Made by a program: the position numbers and the translations under genes
The notes under the pieces: model-generated
What the model saw: the letters and a program-made list of their open reading frames with translations, nothing else
The model's database searches: none
What the model was told of the DNA's origin: nothing
Part shown: positions 52,956 through 62,836 of the stretch, in pieces
Position numbering within the stretch: position 1 is the stretch's first letter
Layout: every line of letters starts with the position of its first letter
Origin: Halorubrum sp. GN11_10-6_MGM
Lineage (GTDB): Archaea > Halobacteriota > Halobacteria > Halobacteriales > Haloferacaceae
Length of the DNA stretch: 64,000 nt
NCBI RefSeq assembly: GCF_005435165.1
Contig: NZ_SGUC01000007.1
Span: 52,085-116,084, forward strand
Reading direction: 5' to 3'

Positions 52956-53954
52956 ATGGAAACGCGGAAGGTCCAGGTCACCGGCGGCTCGACGTACACC
53001 GTTTCGATCCCGAAGACGTGGGCGACCGACAACGACGTCGAGGCCGGGACGGAGATCGAGTTCCACCCGGACGGCGACTCGCTGTTTCTCACGCCCCTGT
53101 CCGAGTCGGAGCGGACGCGGGGGACGCTGGACATCACCGACCTGTCCGGGCAGGCGCTCCGGCGCGCGGTGACGACGATGTACGTCAGCGGTTTCGACGT
53201 CATCGAGCTGGAGGCCGGGGAGATCACCACCGAGCAGCGCTCGTCGATCCGCGACGCGGTCCAGAGCCTCGTCGGGTTGGAGGTGTTAGAGGAGACGCGC
53301 GACCGCGTCGTCGTTCAGGACTTACTCGACTCCTCGGAGCTGTCGATCCACACCGCGGTCACGCGAATGCGGCTGATATCGCTGTCGATGCTCGAAGACG
53401 CGATCACCGCGCTCGCGGAGCACGACCACGACCTCGCGCGCGACGTGATCGGCCGCGACGACGACCTCGATCGGCTGTGGCTCGTCGTTTCGCGCATCTT
53501 TCGCGCCACGCTGCGGACGCCGAAGGCCGCCGAGGAGCTCGGCCTCCCGCGCGAGGAGTGTTTCGACTACCACTCCAGCGCCCGCCAGCTGGAGCGGATC
53601 GGCGACCACGCGACGAAGATCGCCCACCTGACGCTGAACATCGACGAGCCCCTGCCCGAGGCGGTCGTCGAGGCGGTGAGCGACCTCCACGGCGACGCCG
53701 TCGACGTGATCGACACGGCGATGGAAGCGCTGTTCGAGGACGACACCGAGGCGGCGACGCGTCGGGCGAACGACGCGCGGACCGGCGTCAGAGCGATCGA
53801 CGAGCGAGTCCGCGCCATCGACGAACTGCTTCGCGAACTCGACCCGACGCGCGCGCAGCTGCTCGGGCTCGTCGTCGACTCCGTCCTCCGATCGGCCGAC
53901 TACGGTGGGAACATCGCGGAAACGGCCCTCCAGAAGGCCGCGCCGACGCCGTGA
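52956..53954 (+). CDS. AbrB-PhoU fusion regulator (phosphate signalling)
   Basis: 332 residues from the ATG at 52956. An N-terminal SpoVT/AbrB-like swapped-hairpin domain (METRKVQVTGGSTYTVSIPK, 1-45) is fused to two PhoU helical domains (about 105-215 and 225-325), with ARQLERIGDHATKIA as the E/D-xxx-D metal-binding pattern, and SADYGGNIAETAL at the end. Such fusions are haloarchaeal phosphate regulators. The AbrB part may bind the palindrome at its own promoter, a guess from position. Confidence 0.88.
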   Translation: METRKVQVTGGSTYTVSIPKTWATDNDVEAGTEIEFHPDGDSLFLTPLSESERTRGTLDITDLSGQALRRAVTTMYVSGFDVIELEAGEITTEQRSSIRDAVQSLVGLEVLEETRDRVVVQDLLDSSELSIHTAVTRMRLISLSMLEDAITALAEHDHDLARDVIGRDDDLDRLWLVVSRIFRATLRTPKAAEELGLPREECFDYHSSARQLERIGDHATKIAHLTLNIDEPLPEAVVEAVSDLHGDAVDVIDTAMEALFEDDTEAATRRANDARTGVRAIDERVRAIDELLRELDPTRAQLLGLVVDSVLRSADYGGNIAETALQKAAPTP

Positions 53955-54019
53955 GCAACGTTCCGCCGAGGCCTCCCGCCGCCGAGAAGCTGGGCGTCGC
54001 GCTCGTCGTTGCCGGGTGA

Positions 54020-54030
54020 ACGGGTTTTTT
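54020..54030 (+). promoter_or_regulatory. T6 run between AbrB-PhoU and the next gene
   Basis: GGGTTTTTTCA at 54020-54030 is about 30 bases before the next ATG, so it could serve as TATA-like element or as a terminator for the PhoU transcript. The sequence does not decide. Confidence 0.3.
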
Positions 54031-54055
54031 CAGCGCGCTCTCCCGAGGTGATCGC

Positions 54056-54439
54056 ATGCCAGAGATCGAACTCGGCGTACCGAGGGGCGTCGTGGAGTCG
54101 CTTCCGGAGGAGGAGGGGACCGCCGAACGCGACATGCGACGCGCTATCGCGGGGATCCAGTCGCGGCTGAACGACGCGCTCGACGAGGCCGAGCCCGACG
54201 AGGCGGCCGAGGTCGTCGCCGACGCGGTCGAGCGCATGGAGACGCAGGCGAGCACGTACCACGAGTTCGTCCCGGAACTGCGCGCGTGGGGGCAGTCGCC
54301 GATATACGCGATCGCGTGGCGGAACCTCTACCTCGAACTCATCGGGCAGCTGTACGACCACGAGTGGCTCGCCGACGACCTCGACCGTGAACGGAACTTC
54401 CGGCTGGTTGAGGACGGAATCCGGCTGTCGGACCTGTAA
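54056..54439 (+). CDS. Hypothetical helical protein
   Basis: 127 residues, mostly helical and acidic: AERDMRRAIAGIQSRLNDAL, EAAEVVADAVERMETQAS, and the C-terminal SPIYAIAWRNLYLELIGQLY with many Trp and Tyr. I do not recognise a family. The Glu-rich segment DEAEPDEAAEVV may be a linker. It is 100 bases downstream of the PhoU gene and 90 bases upstream of the SAMP operon. Confidence 0.6.
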   Translation: MPEIELGVPRGVVESLPEEEGTAERDMRRAIAGIQSRLNDALDEAEPDEAAEVVADAVERMETQASTYHEFVPELRAWGQSPIYAIAWRNLYLELIGQLYDHEWLADDLDRERNFRLVEDGIRLSDL

Positions 54440-54496
54440 CCGGTACGGACTCGCGCTGGTTGCGGGTCGCTGTCGGAGCGCCTTCCGCGGCCGGCC

Positions 54497-54506
54497 GCTT
54501 TTAAGC
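54497..54506 (+). promoter_or_regulatory. TATA box of the SAMP operon
   Basis: GCTTTTAAGC lies about 27 bases before the ATG at 54529. Confidence 0.5.
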
Positions 54507-54528
54507 CGCCGCGACACGACGTACGGAT

Positions 54529-54810
54529 ATGGAACTGGAACTGCGGTTCTTCGCGACGTTTCGCGAGGCTGCCGGCGGGAAGACGGTAAACGCGGAGTTC
54601 GCCGACGGCTCCACTGTCGGCGACGTGTTGCGCGAACTGGAGTCGGAGTACGAGGGGATGTCGGGGCGGCTGATCGTCGACGGCGGGCTCGCGCCCCAGA
54701 TCAACGTCCTGAAGAACGGGCGCGAGGTGCTCCACCTCGACGGCCTCGACACGCCGATGGCGGACGGCGACCGGCTCTCGGTGTTCCCGCCGGTCGCCGG
54801 GGGAGCATGA
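54529..54810 (+). CDS. Ubiquitin-like SAMP3/MoaD family protein
   Basis: 93 residues. The beta-grasp pattern MELELRFFATFREAAGGKTV, GDVLRELESEYEGMSGRLIV, NVLKNGREVLHLDG and DGDRLSVFPPVAGG is that of MoaD and of Haloferax SAMP3 as I recall it. In that family the protein ends exactly at GG, which is adenylated or joined to targets. Here an extra Ala follows (PPVAGGA), and the last bases overlap the next ATG. Either the Ala is removed, or the protein works without a free diglycine. Starts an operon of three. Confidence 0.88.
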   Translation: MELELRFFATFREAAGGKTVNAEFADGSTVGDVLRELESEYEGMSGRLIVDGGLAPQINVLKNGREVLHLDGLDTPMADGDRLSVFPPVAGGA

Positions 54811-55193
54811 GCGACGACGGGGCGGCGGCGGACGCGGACGCCGTGGAGGAGAAGAGCGGGGCGGACGAGGGCGCCGCGGCGGCTGACACGCCGGGCCTCC
54901 CGCCGGCCGAGGAGGGCCGGGAACGCGAGACGGTCGCGTACCGCGGGATCTCCCGTAGACTCGCCGCCCACTACCTCCGGAACCTCGGCGGCGAACTCGT
55001 CGGGACCGACGACCCGGCGGAGGCGACGCGCGTGGACGGCGACGGCTGGCGGGTGACCCTCAGCGCCGAGACGGTGACCGCCGCGGCCGCCATCGAACTC
55101 ACGGAGGTGACGGCCGAGTTCGCCGGCGACCCCGACGTGCTCGCCGACCTCCTCCCGAAGTACCGGCAGAAGGCCATGCGCGCCGGCGGGTGA
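54807..55193 (+). CDS. Haloarchaeal conserved protein ending in diglycine
   Basis: 128 residues. A 40-residue Asp/Ala linker precedes a folded part: ETVAYRGISRRLAAHYLRNLGG, then WRVTLSAETVTAAAAIELTE and EFAGDPDVLADLLPKYRQKAM, ending RAGG. The start ATG overlaps the stop of the SAMP gene by three bases. The C-terminal GG is striking in this context, but the fold does not look ubiquitin-like to me and could be chance. I do not recognise the family. Confidence 0.72.
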   Translation: MSDDGAAADADAVEEKSGADEGAAAADTPGLPPAEEGRERETVAYRGISRRLAAHYLRNLGGELVGTDDPAEATRVDGDGWRVTLSAETVTAAAAIELTEVTAEFAGDPDVLADLLPKYRQKAMRAGG

Positions 55194-55699
55194 TGTCCGA
55201 CGACGACGCAAACGGGGGGTCCGATCGCGAGGACCCAGACGACGCGGATCGCGCCCGCGGTCCGTATCCGATCGAGGGGACCGCCTTGGTGAAGACGGCC
55301 GCGCTCGCGAGCGTCCCCGCCGCGCGCGTGCCGGCACTGCTCGCGCGCGTTCAGGCCGACCTCGGCCCGAGAATCGACGCGTACCGCCGGAGATACGAGC
55401 GGATCGCGGTCGAGCCGGACCGCGAGACGTTCCTCGTCGAACCCGACCACTGGGACGCGGTGGCCGACCGCGTCGGGCTCTCCGAGCGCGAGCGCGACGC
55501 CGTGGTCCGCGCCCACGAAGCGGCCGTCGAGCGGATCGGCTCAGGGAGCGGTCGGCGCGAGGAGTTCGACACCGCCCTGGAGATCCGGTCGGGCGTCGTG
55601 ATCGGCGTCGACGCGGAGGGAGGCGCCCGCGACGGTACGGAGGGTGACGCCCGCGATACCGAAGCTGCGGGCGGTGGCGAGGGGGACACCGACGGCTGA
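55193..55699 (+). CDS. Haloarchaeal conserved protein in the SAMP operon
   Basis: 168 residues with an acidic start, LVKTAALASVPAARVPALLARV, then RIDAYRRRYERIAVEPDRETFLVEPDHWDAVADRVGL (in part) and a helix SERERDAVVRAHEAAVERIGSGSG. The tail of 40 residues is Gly/Asp/Glu-rich. The ATG shares one base with the stop of the upstream gene. Function unknown; position suggests a role with SAMP or molybdopterin, unproven. Confidence 0.65.
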   Translation: MSDDDANGGSDREDPDDADRARGPYPIEGTALVKTAALASVPAARVPALLARVQADLGPRIDAYRRRYERIAVEPDRETFLVEPDHWDAVADRVGLSERERDAVVRAHEAAVERIGSGSGRREEFDTALEIRSGVVIGVDAEGGARDGTEGDARDTEAAGGGEGDTDG

Positions 55700-55753
55700 C
55701 CCGAACCCTGCCGTCACCGACGCCTTTTCGGACCGCAACGCAGACACTCCGGC

Positions 55754-56479
55754 ATGCGACTCGCTCGACTGCTCACGCCGGACGGCCCCGTCGCTGGACG
55801 CTACGTCGACGGCGCGGTCGTCTCCGACGACGGTCGGTACGAGGTCGGTCGCGATGGGCGACTGCTCCCGCCGTGTGAGCCCAGCGCGCTGTACTGCGTC
55901 GGCCGGAACTACGCCGAGACGCTCGACCAGATGGAGTACGAACGGCCCGAAGAGCCCGATTTCTTCATCAAGCCTCCCGCGAGTCTGCTCGCGCACGGCG
56001 AGGAGATACGGTATCCAGCGTGGACCGACGAACTGACGTACGCCGGCGAACTGGTCGCCGTGATCGACGAGCGGTGCCGCGACCTCGCCCCCGAGGACGT
56101 GCCGGACGTCGTGCGCGGCTACACGGTAATGAACGACGTCGACGCGCTCGACCAGCAGGGGCGGACCGCGCGCAAGGCGTTCGACGGGTCGGCGCCGCTG
56201 GGGCCGTGGATCGAGACCGACGTGGACCCGACGAGCCTCGACGTCGAGACGACCGTCGGCGGCGAGCTGCGACAGGACGCCAACACCGAGCTGATGCTGT
56301 TCGGGCCTCGCGAAATCGTCTCGTACCTCTCGAAGCGGTTCACCTTCGAACCCGGCGACTGTATCGCGTTCGGCAGCCCGGCGAACCCCGGCCTCGTCGA
56401 ACCCGGCGAGCGCGTCGAGATCACCTACGAGGGGGTCGGAACGCTCTCGAACCGGGTGGTTGCTCCGGATTCGGGGTGA
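55754..56479 (+). CDS. Fumarylacetoacetate hydrolase (FAH) family protein
   Basis: 241 residues. YCVGRNYAETLDQME, FFIKPPASLLAHGEEI, the metal-binding DELTYAGELVAVIDERC (E..E) and the Asp in NDVDALDQQGR, then GPWIETDVDPTSL and KRFTFEPGDCIAFGSPANPGLV: the full FAH domain. The family cleaves or decarboxylates beta-diketo acids such as oxaloacetate, or isomerises hydroxyhexadienedioates. Which one cannot be told. Stands alone before a convergent gene. Confidence 0.9.
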   Translation: MRLARLLTPDGPVAGRYVDGAVVSDDGRYEVGRDGRLLPPCEPSALYCVGRNYAETLDQMEYERPEEPDFFIKPPASLLAHGEEIRYPAWTDELTYAGELVAVIDERCRDLAPEDVPDVVRGYTVMNDVDALDQQGRTARKAFDGSAPLGPWIETDVDPTSLDVETTVGGELRQDANTELMLFGPREIVSYLSKRFTFEPGDCIAFGSPANPGLVEPGERVEITYEGVGTLSNRVVAPDSG

Positions 56480-56515
56480 TCCCGCTCGGTTCGGCCGAGT
56501 GACCGTTGACTGGTC

Positions 56516-57508
56516 TCAGCGTTCGGTGGGATCAAGGTCGTCGACGCTCGCGTCGTCGATCAGGTCGTCGACGGTCGCCAGCGCCGTCTCGTCGCCGTTC
56601 CGGACGTACTCGCCGATCGCTTCCGCGGCCTCGACGAGGGCGTCCGCGGCCGCCGGGGGCAGGTCGCCCCCGAGCGCGTCGGCGCGCGCGACTCGGTCGC
56701 GCAGGCGCTCGAACGCGGCGCGGGCGGGGGCGACTCTGGAGACGGGGTCGGCTCCGTCGACGGTGACCGACGGTGAGTCATCGCCCTCGTCGGCCGTGAC
56801 CGGCGAAGAGTCGTCGCTCTCGTCGACGGTGACCGGCGAAGAGTCGTCGCTCCCGTCGACGGTGACCGGCGAAGAGTCGTCGCTCCCGTCGACGGTGACC
56901 GGCGAAGAGTCGTCGCTCCCGTCGGCCTCGGCGGTGTCCCTCACGCCCCGTTCGTCGTCGGCTTCGGTTTCAGCCTGGGACTCGAGTTCGTCGAGGAAGT
57001 CGAGCGCGTCGCTGCGGTACGCCTCGACCGCGCGCACGGCCGCCATCCCCCGTGCCTCGCGGAGCGCGGTCGGGACCTCGTCCGTCGGCGGACGTTCGCC
57101 GTCGGCGGCGCCGGCGAGCAGCGCGAGGAGGTACTCGCGGTCGGCGTCGGTGGGGTCGCGCAGTCGCTCGAAGCAGTCGACCGCCTCCAGCAGTTCGCGG
57201 GCCGCGAGGTATGTCCCGTCGAGCGGCGCGAGGCGTCCACCGCGGATGAACCCGCGCTTCCGGCAGTACTCCCGGAGGTCGGACTTGAGCTCGTCGGCTC
57301 CCGACCGAGGGAGGGTCCCGGGCGCGTCGCCGAACCGCTCGCGGTGAGCGGCGAGATCGAGCGAGACGGGCGCGTCGGTGTGTGCGGTGCGAGCGTCGAC
57401 GCCGACGCTCCGCAGGTCGCCGCAGCTCGGACACGCGACCGAGCCCGTCTCGTAGTACGACCACCGCGCGCCGCAGGACTGGCACTCGCGTTCGCCGCGA
57501 ACCTTCAT
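56516..57508 (-). CDS. Zinc-ribbon haloarchaeal protein with internal repeats
   Basis: 330 residues. N-terminal ribbon CQSCGARWSYYETGSVACPSCG (Cys 10, 13, 27, 30; given by its ends) and RSVGV, then a helical body with YCRKRGFIRGGRLAPLDGTYLAARELLEA (in part) and RAFERLRDRVARADALGG. Between (about 194-250) a linker holds four copies of SDDSSPVTVDG and relatives. This matches a haloarchaeal family of unknown role near TFIIB-like ribbons; the exact name escapes me. Convergent with the FAH gene. Confidence 0.72.
   Translation of the reverse strand: MKVRGERECQSCGARWSYYETGSVACPSCGDLRSVGVDARTAHTDAPVSLDLAAHRERFGDAPGTLPRSGADELKSDLREYCRKRGFIRGGRLAPLDGTYLAARELLEAVDCFERLRDPTDADREYLLALLAGAADGERPPTDEVPTALREARGMAAVRAVEAYRSDALDFLDELESQAETEADDERGVRDTAEADGSDDSSPVTVDGSDDSSPVTVDGSDDSSPVTVDESDDSSPVTADEGDDSPSVTVDGADPVSRVAPARAAFERLRDRVARADALGGDLPPAAADALVEAAEAIGEYVRNGDETALATVDDLIDDASVDDLDPTER
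56796..56927. repeat. Four 33-bp tandem repeats inside the zinc-ribbon gene
   Basis: GTGACCGGCGAAGAGTCGTC begins at 56796, 56829, 56862 and 56895. Each 33-base unit encodes 11 residues, so the number of units can change without frameshift. Confidence 0.9.
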
Positions 57509-57719
57509 GCGTTCGGTTTCGTCGCGTCCGCCCTAAACGACTGCGGGTCGGCAGCGCGGGCTCGGAAGACGGCCGTTCGTTACTGGAGCGGTCGCGAGGC
57601 AGCCGACCGGTTCGTCGGCGGTCGGCGCGAGCTGCGAGGTCCCTCACGCTCGAAGCGGGATCGTCGAACGTCGAATCGTATATTCGACACCATCGGATAG
57701 CTTTTTACTCCGTTCACGA

Positions 57720-59969
<2,250 letters not shown>

Positions 59970-59984
<15 letters not shown>

Positions 59985-60011
59985 ACGCGCAGGAGTGGAC
60001 GCACAGGAGTA
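59970..60011 (+). repeat. Three 14-bp tandem repeats spanning the maeB stop
   Basis: GACGCGCAGAAGTA at 59970-59983, GACGCGCAGGAGTG at 59984-59997 and GACGCACAGGAGTA at 59998-60011. The stop TAG straddles the junction of the first two. One or two base changes separate the copies. Confidence 0.85.
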
Positions 60012-60049
60012 GTCGCCGGGCGCTCCCCGGGAGCGGGGCGGCACACCAA

Positions 60050-60058
60050 TTTTACTTG
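60050..60058 (+). promoter_or_regulatory. TATA-like box of the origin-side regulator
   Basis: ATTTTACTT is about 27 bases before the ATG at 60082. Confidence 0.45.
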
Positions 60059-60081
60059 TTTCCAACTACGACAGCATTGGT

Positions 60082-60894
60082 ATGGTGCCCAGCGAGGATC
60101 CGGACGAAGCGACCGGGCCGCGAGTGCTCGATAACAGGCGCGACGCGACTCGTTACCGGGTCCTCGTCGAGATCGCCGCGCGACAGCCGGCGGTGAGTCA
60201 AGAGGAGATCGCCGAGGTCATCGGAGTGACGTCACAGGCGGTGAGCGACTACGTCCGAGACCTGGTGGACGGCGGGTTCGTTGAGAAGCGAGGTCGCGGT
60301 CGGTACGAGGTGACGAAAGAGGGCGTCGACTGGATCATCACGAGAACGGACGCTCTCTCGGAGTTCGTCTCTCGCGTGTCCGACGACGTTCTTGGGAGCG
60401 TCGACGTTGACGCCGCGGTGGCGACCGACGCGCTCGAAGAGGGAGACCAAGTGGGTCTGGAGATGCGCGACGGCGCGTTACACGCCGTTTCCGAGGGGGG
60501 TTCGGCGACCGCCGTGGTCGTCACGGGCGGTTCGGCGGGCGAAGCTGTCGGCGTCACTGACTTCGAGGGCGTCGTCGAGTACGACCCGGGCGTGGTGACC
60601 GTCGTCCCCGTCCCGGCCGTGACCGAAGGCGATCCGCCGTCCCTCGATATCATCAGAGATCGCGCCGCGGGGGCGGACCTCGTCGCGGTCGGTGGAACCG
60701 AGGCCTATGCGCTCGCGACCCGTGCCGGACTCCAGCCGGACGTGCGGTTCGGGTCAGCGACGGGAGTCTCACAGGCTGCCCTCCGAGGGTTGGACGTGTT
60801 GTTGCTCGTGTCGACTGACGAACTTTCCCGACACACGACACGGCTCCGCGAAGACGGCGTACGGTACGAGGTCCGGGACTCCCTCGATCGGTGA
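60082..60894 (+). CDS. HTH regulator with conserved haloarchaeal C-terminal domain (DUF7839-type)
   Basis: 270 residues. N-terminal winged helix (about 25-90): RYRVLVEIAARQPAVSQEEIAEVI, recognition SQAVSDYVRDLVDGGFVE and wing RGRYEVTKEG. C-terminal domain with EEGDQVGLEMRDGALHAV, DLVAVGGTEAYALATRAGL and RFGSATGVSQAALRGLDVLLL. It is labelled MarR or DUF7839 in haloarchaea as far as I recall; its ligand is unknown. It lies directly beside the replication origin, transcribed toward it, and could help control origin-side genes. Confidence 0.82.
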   Translation: MVPSEDPDEATGPRVLDNRRDATRYRVLVEIAARQPAVSQEEIAEVIGVTSQAVSDYVRDLVDGGFVEKRGRGRYEVTKEGVDWIITRTDALSEFVSRVSDDVLGSVDVDAAVATDALEEGDQVGLEMRDGALHAVSEGGSATAVVVTGGSAGEAVGVTDFEGVVEYDPGVVTVVPVPAVTEGDPPSLDIIRDRAAGADLVAVGGTEAYALATRAGLQPDVRFGSATGVSQAALRGLDVLLLVSTDELSRHTTRLREDGVRYEVRDSLDR

Positions 60895-60980
60895 GTCGTC
60901 CGGCGAGCGGTGAGGATTGCGAACGGTTGGTGTGGTGAATAGTTGATGTTGTGAGTGATTGGTGTTGTCGATGGAGAGAG

Positions 60981-61001
60981 ACACCGAGTTTCCGGTGAAA
61001 T
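60981..61001 (-). repeat. Origin recognition box 1
   Basis: Minus-strand ATTTCACCGGAAACTCGGTGT, the full consensus, followed by CTCTCTC. Left of the AT-rich element, facing away from orc1. Confidence 0.88.
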
Positions 61002-61069
61002 CGGGTTGAGGCGGGTGTGGTCGGGGAGCGGTCGGGTCATCACGGCAGGTCATCGTACGTTTCTGACCA

Positions 61070-61132
61070 TCGCTAAACAACAGGTTTTATTATCTAATCC
61101 AGAGTAAAGTTCGCCAAGCCAAATGAACGAGT
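61070..61132. other. AT-rich duplex-unwinding element
   Basis: The most AT-rich part of the origin, with TAAACAACAGGTTTTATTAT and TAATCCAGAGTAAAG. Flanked by inverted box 1 and box 2, so it is the likely melting site. Confidence 0.65.
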
Positions 61133-61153
61133 AGTAGCCGAGCGATATTGGGC

Positions 61154-61174
61154 GTTTCACCGGAAACGTGGTCT
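61154..61174 (+). repeat. Origin recognition box 2
   Basis: GTTTCACCGGAAACGTGGTCT, three mismatches from consensus in its flanks but a full core. Confidence 0.85.
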
Positions 61175-61207
61175 GTCCTGCGGCGGGTCTGCCCGATATC
61201 TTCTCGA

Positions 61208-61228
61208 ACACCGTGTTTCCGGTGAAAT
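61208..61228 (-). repeat. Origin recognition box 3
   Basis: Minus-strand ATTTCACCGGAAACACGGTGT, full consensus. Confidence 0.87.
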
Positions 61229-61397
61229 AGGCGGGAACACACCGCTCTGAAGCCACCTCTAGTCCTCTCTCCGTCATTCGTCACCGCCGCAGAGAAGGTC
61301 TCCTCCGGTCTGTCTCGGACGGCGGTTCCTCGTCCACTCAGCTCTCGTTGGTCTCACCCGCTAGCCGACCCTACTCTATCCCACCCCACTTCACCCC

Positions 61398-61418
61398 GTT
61401 TCACCGGAAACGCGGTGT
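61398..61418 (+). repeat. Origin recognition box 4
   Basis: GTTTCACCGGAAACGCGGTGT, one mismatch in the first base. Confidence 0.87.
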
Positions 61419-61479
61419 GTGTCTCAACCAATCGACCCGCCTCACAACCGCCGCCGCAGACGGTCGCGAAACAGAACGC

Positions 61480-61500
61480 ATTTCACCGGAAACCCGGTGT
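61480..61500 (+). repeat. Origin recognition box 5, next to the orc1/cdc6 start
   Basis: ATTTCACCGGAAACCCGGTGT ends seven bases before the ATG at 61508. Orc1 binding here would block its own promoter, so auto-repression is likely. Confidence 0.85.
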
Positions 61501-61507
61501 CTCCCTC

Positions 61508-62713
61508 ATGGACGCAGCGGACGACCTCTTCACGAGGGAGGACCCCATCTTCGCGAACAAGGAGCTCCTCGAGATCAGTCACCTGCCGGGCGAGGGACGC
61601 ATCGTCGGCCGAGACGACGAAATCGCCGATCTGGCGACGGCGGTCAATCCGGCCATCTTCGGACAGAGTCCGAGCAACGTCCTCATCTACGGGAAGACGG
61701 GCACAGGGAAGTCGCTGTGCGCGAAGTACGTCTCGAAGCGACTCGTTTCGACGGCGAGCGAGGAGGGCGTTACTGCGACGTTCGCCTACGTCGACTGCGC
61801 ACAGGACACCACGGAAACGCAGGCGGTTCAGACGATCGCCGAGGGCGTCAACGACCCCGAAGAGACCGGGATCAACGTCCCGGACAAGGGACTCTCGACT
61901 TCCACGTACTACAAGCGTCTCTGGCGGATCCTCGACCAGCGGTACGACGTCGTCTTAATCCTTCTCGACGAGATCGACAAACTCGACGACGACGCCATCC
62001 TGATGCAGCTGTCGCGCGCGGGAGAGGCCGGAAAGATCACCGACTGTAAGCTCGGTGTCGTCGGAATCAGCAACAAGATCCAGTACAAAGACCGCATGGA
62101 CGAGCGCGTCAAATCCAGCCTCTGTGAACGTGAGTTCGTCTTCCCGCCGTACGACGCGAACCAGCTCCGAGAGATCATGCAGGCGCGCGCGGACGCGTTC
62201 CACGACGACGTTCTCGAACCCTCGACGATTCCCCGCGCCGCCGCACTCGCGGCACGCGAACACGGCGACGCGCGGAAGGCTATCGACATCCTCCGGTACG
62301 CGGGAGAGATCGCACAGGCGAACGGCGAACCCACGGTCCGCGAGGAGTTCGTCACGCAGGCGCGCGAGCGGGCCGAGACCGACCGCTTCCGAGAACTCAT
62401 CCGGGGGTCCACGCCGCACTCGCGGTACGTGCTTCAGGCGCTCGCGCTGCTCTCGCTCTCGAACGGGCGACAGGACGGGTTCCGAACGAGTCGCGTGTAC
62501 GAGATCTACGAGAACATCTGTCGACAGGAAGGCTCCGACAGCCTCTCTTTGCGACGCGTCCGTGACCTCCTGAAAGAACACGCCTTCCTCGACATTATTG
62601 AACAGTCGAAACACAGCGGCGGGAGCGCTGAGGGGAGCTACACGAAACACCAACTCCTCGAGGATCCGAGCGTCGTCAAAGAAGTCCTCACCGAGGACGA
62701 CGCCGAAGCGTAA
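61508..62713 (+). CDS. orc1: Orc1/Cdc6 family replication initiator
   Basis: 401 residues from the ATG at 61508. AAA+ Walker A GKTGTGKS (62-69), Walker B LILLDEIDKLDDD, sensor SNKIQYKDRMDERVKSSL and arginine finger in LCEREFVFPPYDANQL. The C-terminal winged helix (about 305-400) has RYVLQALALLSLSNGRQDGF and SLRRVRDLLKEHAFLDII for binding the boxes. It loads the MCM helicase at the origin. Longer readings upstream run through origin boxes and are not used. Confidence 0.96.
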   Translation: MDAADDLFTREDPIFANKELLEISHLPGEGRIVGRDDEIADLATAVNPAIFGQSPSNVLIYGKTGTGKSLCAKYVSKRLVSTASEEGVTATFAYVDCAQDTTETQAVQTIAEGVNDPEETGINVPDKGLSTSTYYKRLWRILDQRYDVVLILLDEIDKLDDDAILMQLSRAGEAGKITDCKLGVVGISNKIQYKDRMDERVKSSLCEREFVFPPYDANQLREIMQARADAFHDDVLEPSTIPRAAALAAREHGDARKAIDILRYAGEIAQANGEPTVREEFVTQARERAETDRFRELIRGSTPHSRYVLQALALLSLSNGRQDGFRTSRVYEIYENICRQEGSDSLSLRRVRDLLKEHAFLDIIEQSKHSGGSAEGSYTKHQLLEDPSVVKEVLTEDDAEA

Positions 62714-62836
62714 CCGAACCGCGTACCGTCGCCCGACGGCGACCGCCACCCGCTGGACGCGAACTGCCAGCCTTCGTTCCGACTCTCGCTCCCGCACCGA
62801 GACGACGCCTCCGAACAGACCGATCGATTCGCCGCC

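Larger units (their letters stand above)
60895..61507. other. Replication origin (oriC) with five origin recognition boxes
   Basis: 613 bases without genes. It holds five copies of ATTTCACCGGAAACNCGGTGT: two reverse (60981-61001, 61208-61228) and three forward (61154-61174, 61398-61418, 61480-61500). Between the first reverse and the first forward copy is an AT-rich stretch (61070-61132) with TTTTATTATCTAATC, the likely unwinding element. It directly precedes orc1/cdc6, the layout of archaeal oriC1-type origins. The left edge (60911-60975) is G/T-rich with repeated TTGGTGT. Confidence 0.93.

Noticed and set aside
60981..61500. CRISPR or transposon repeats at the origin
   Set aside because: Mixed orientation, irregular spacing and the known ORB consensus next to orc1 fit an origin.
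61415..61507. Upstream start for Orc1 adding 31 residues
   Set aside because: The extension would be encoded by the last origin box and flanks; the family N-terminus begins at the later ATG.
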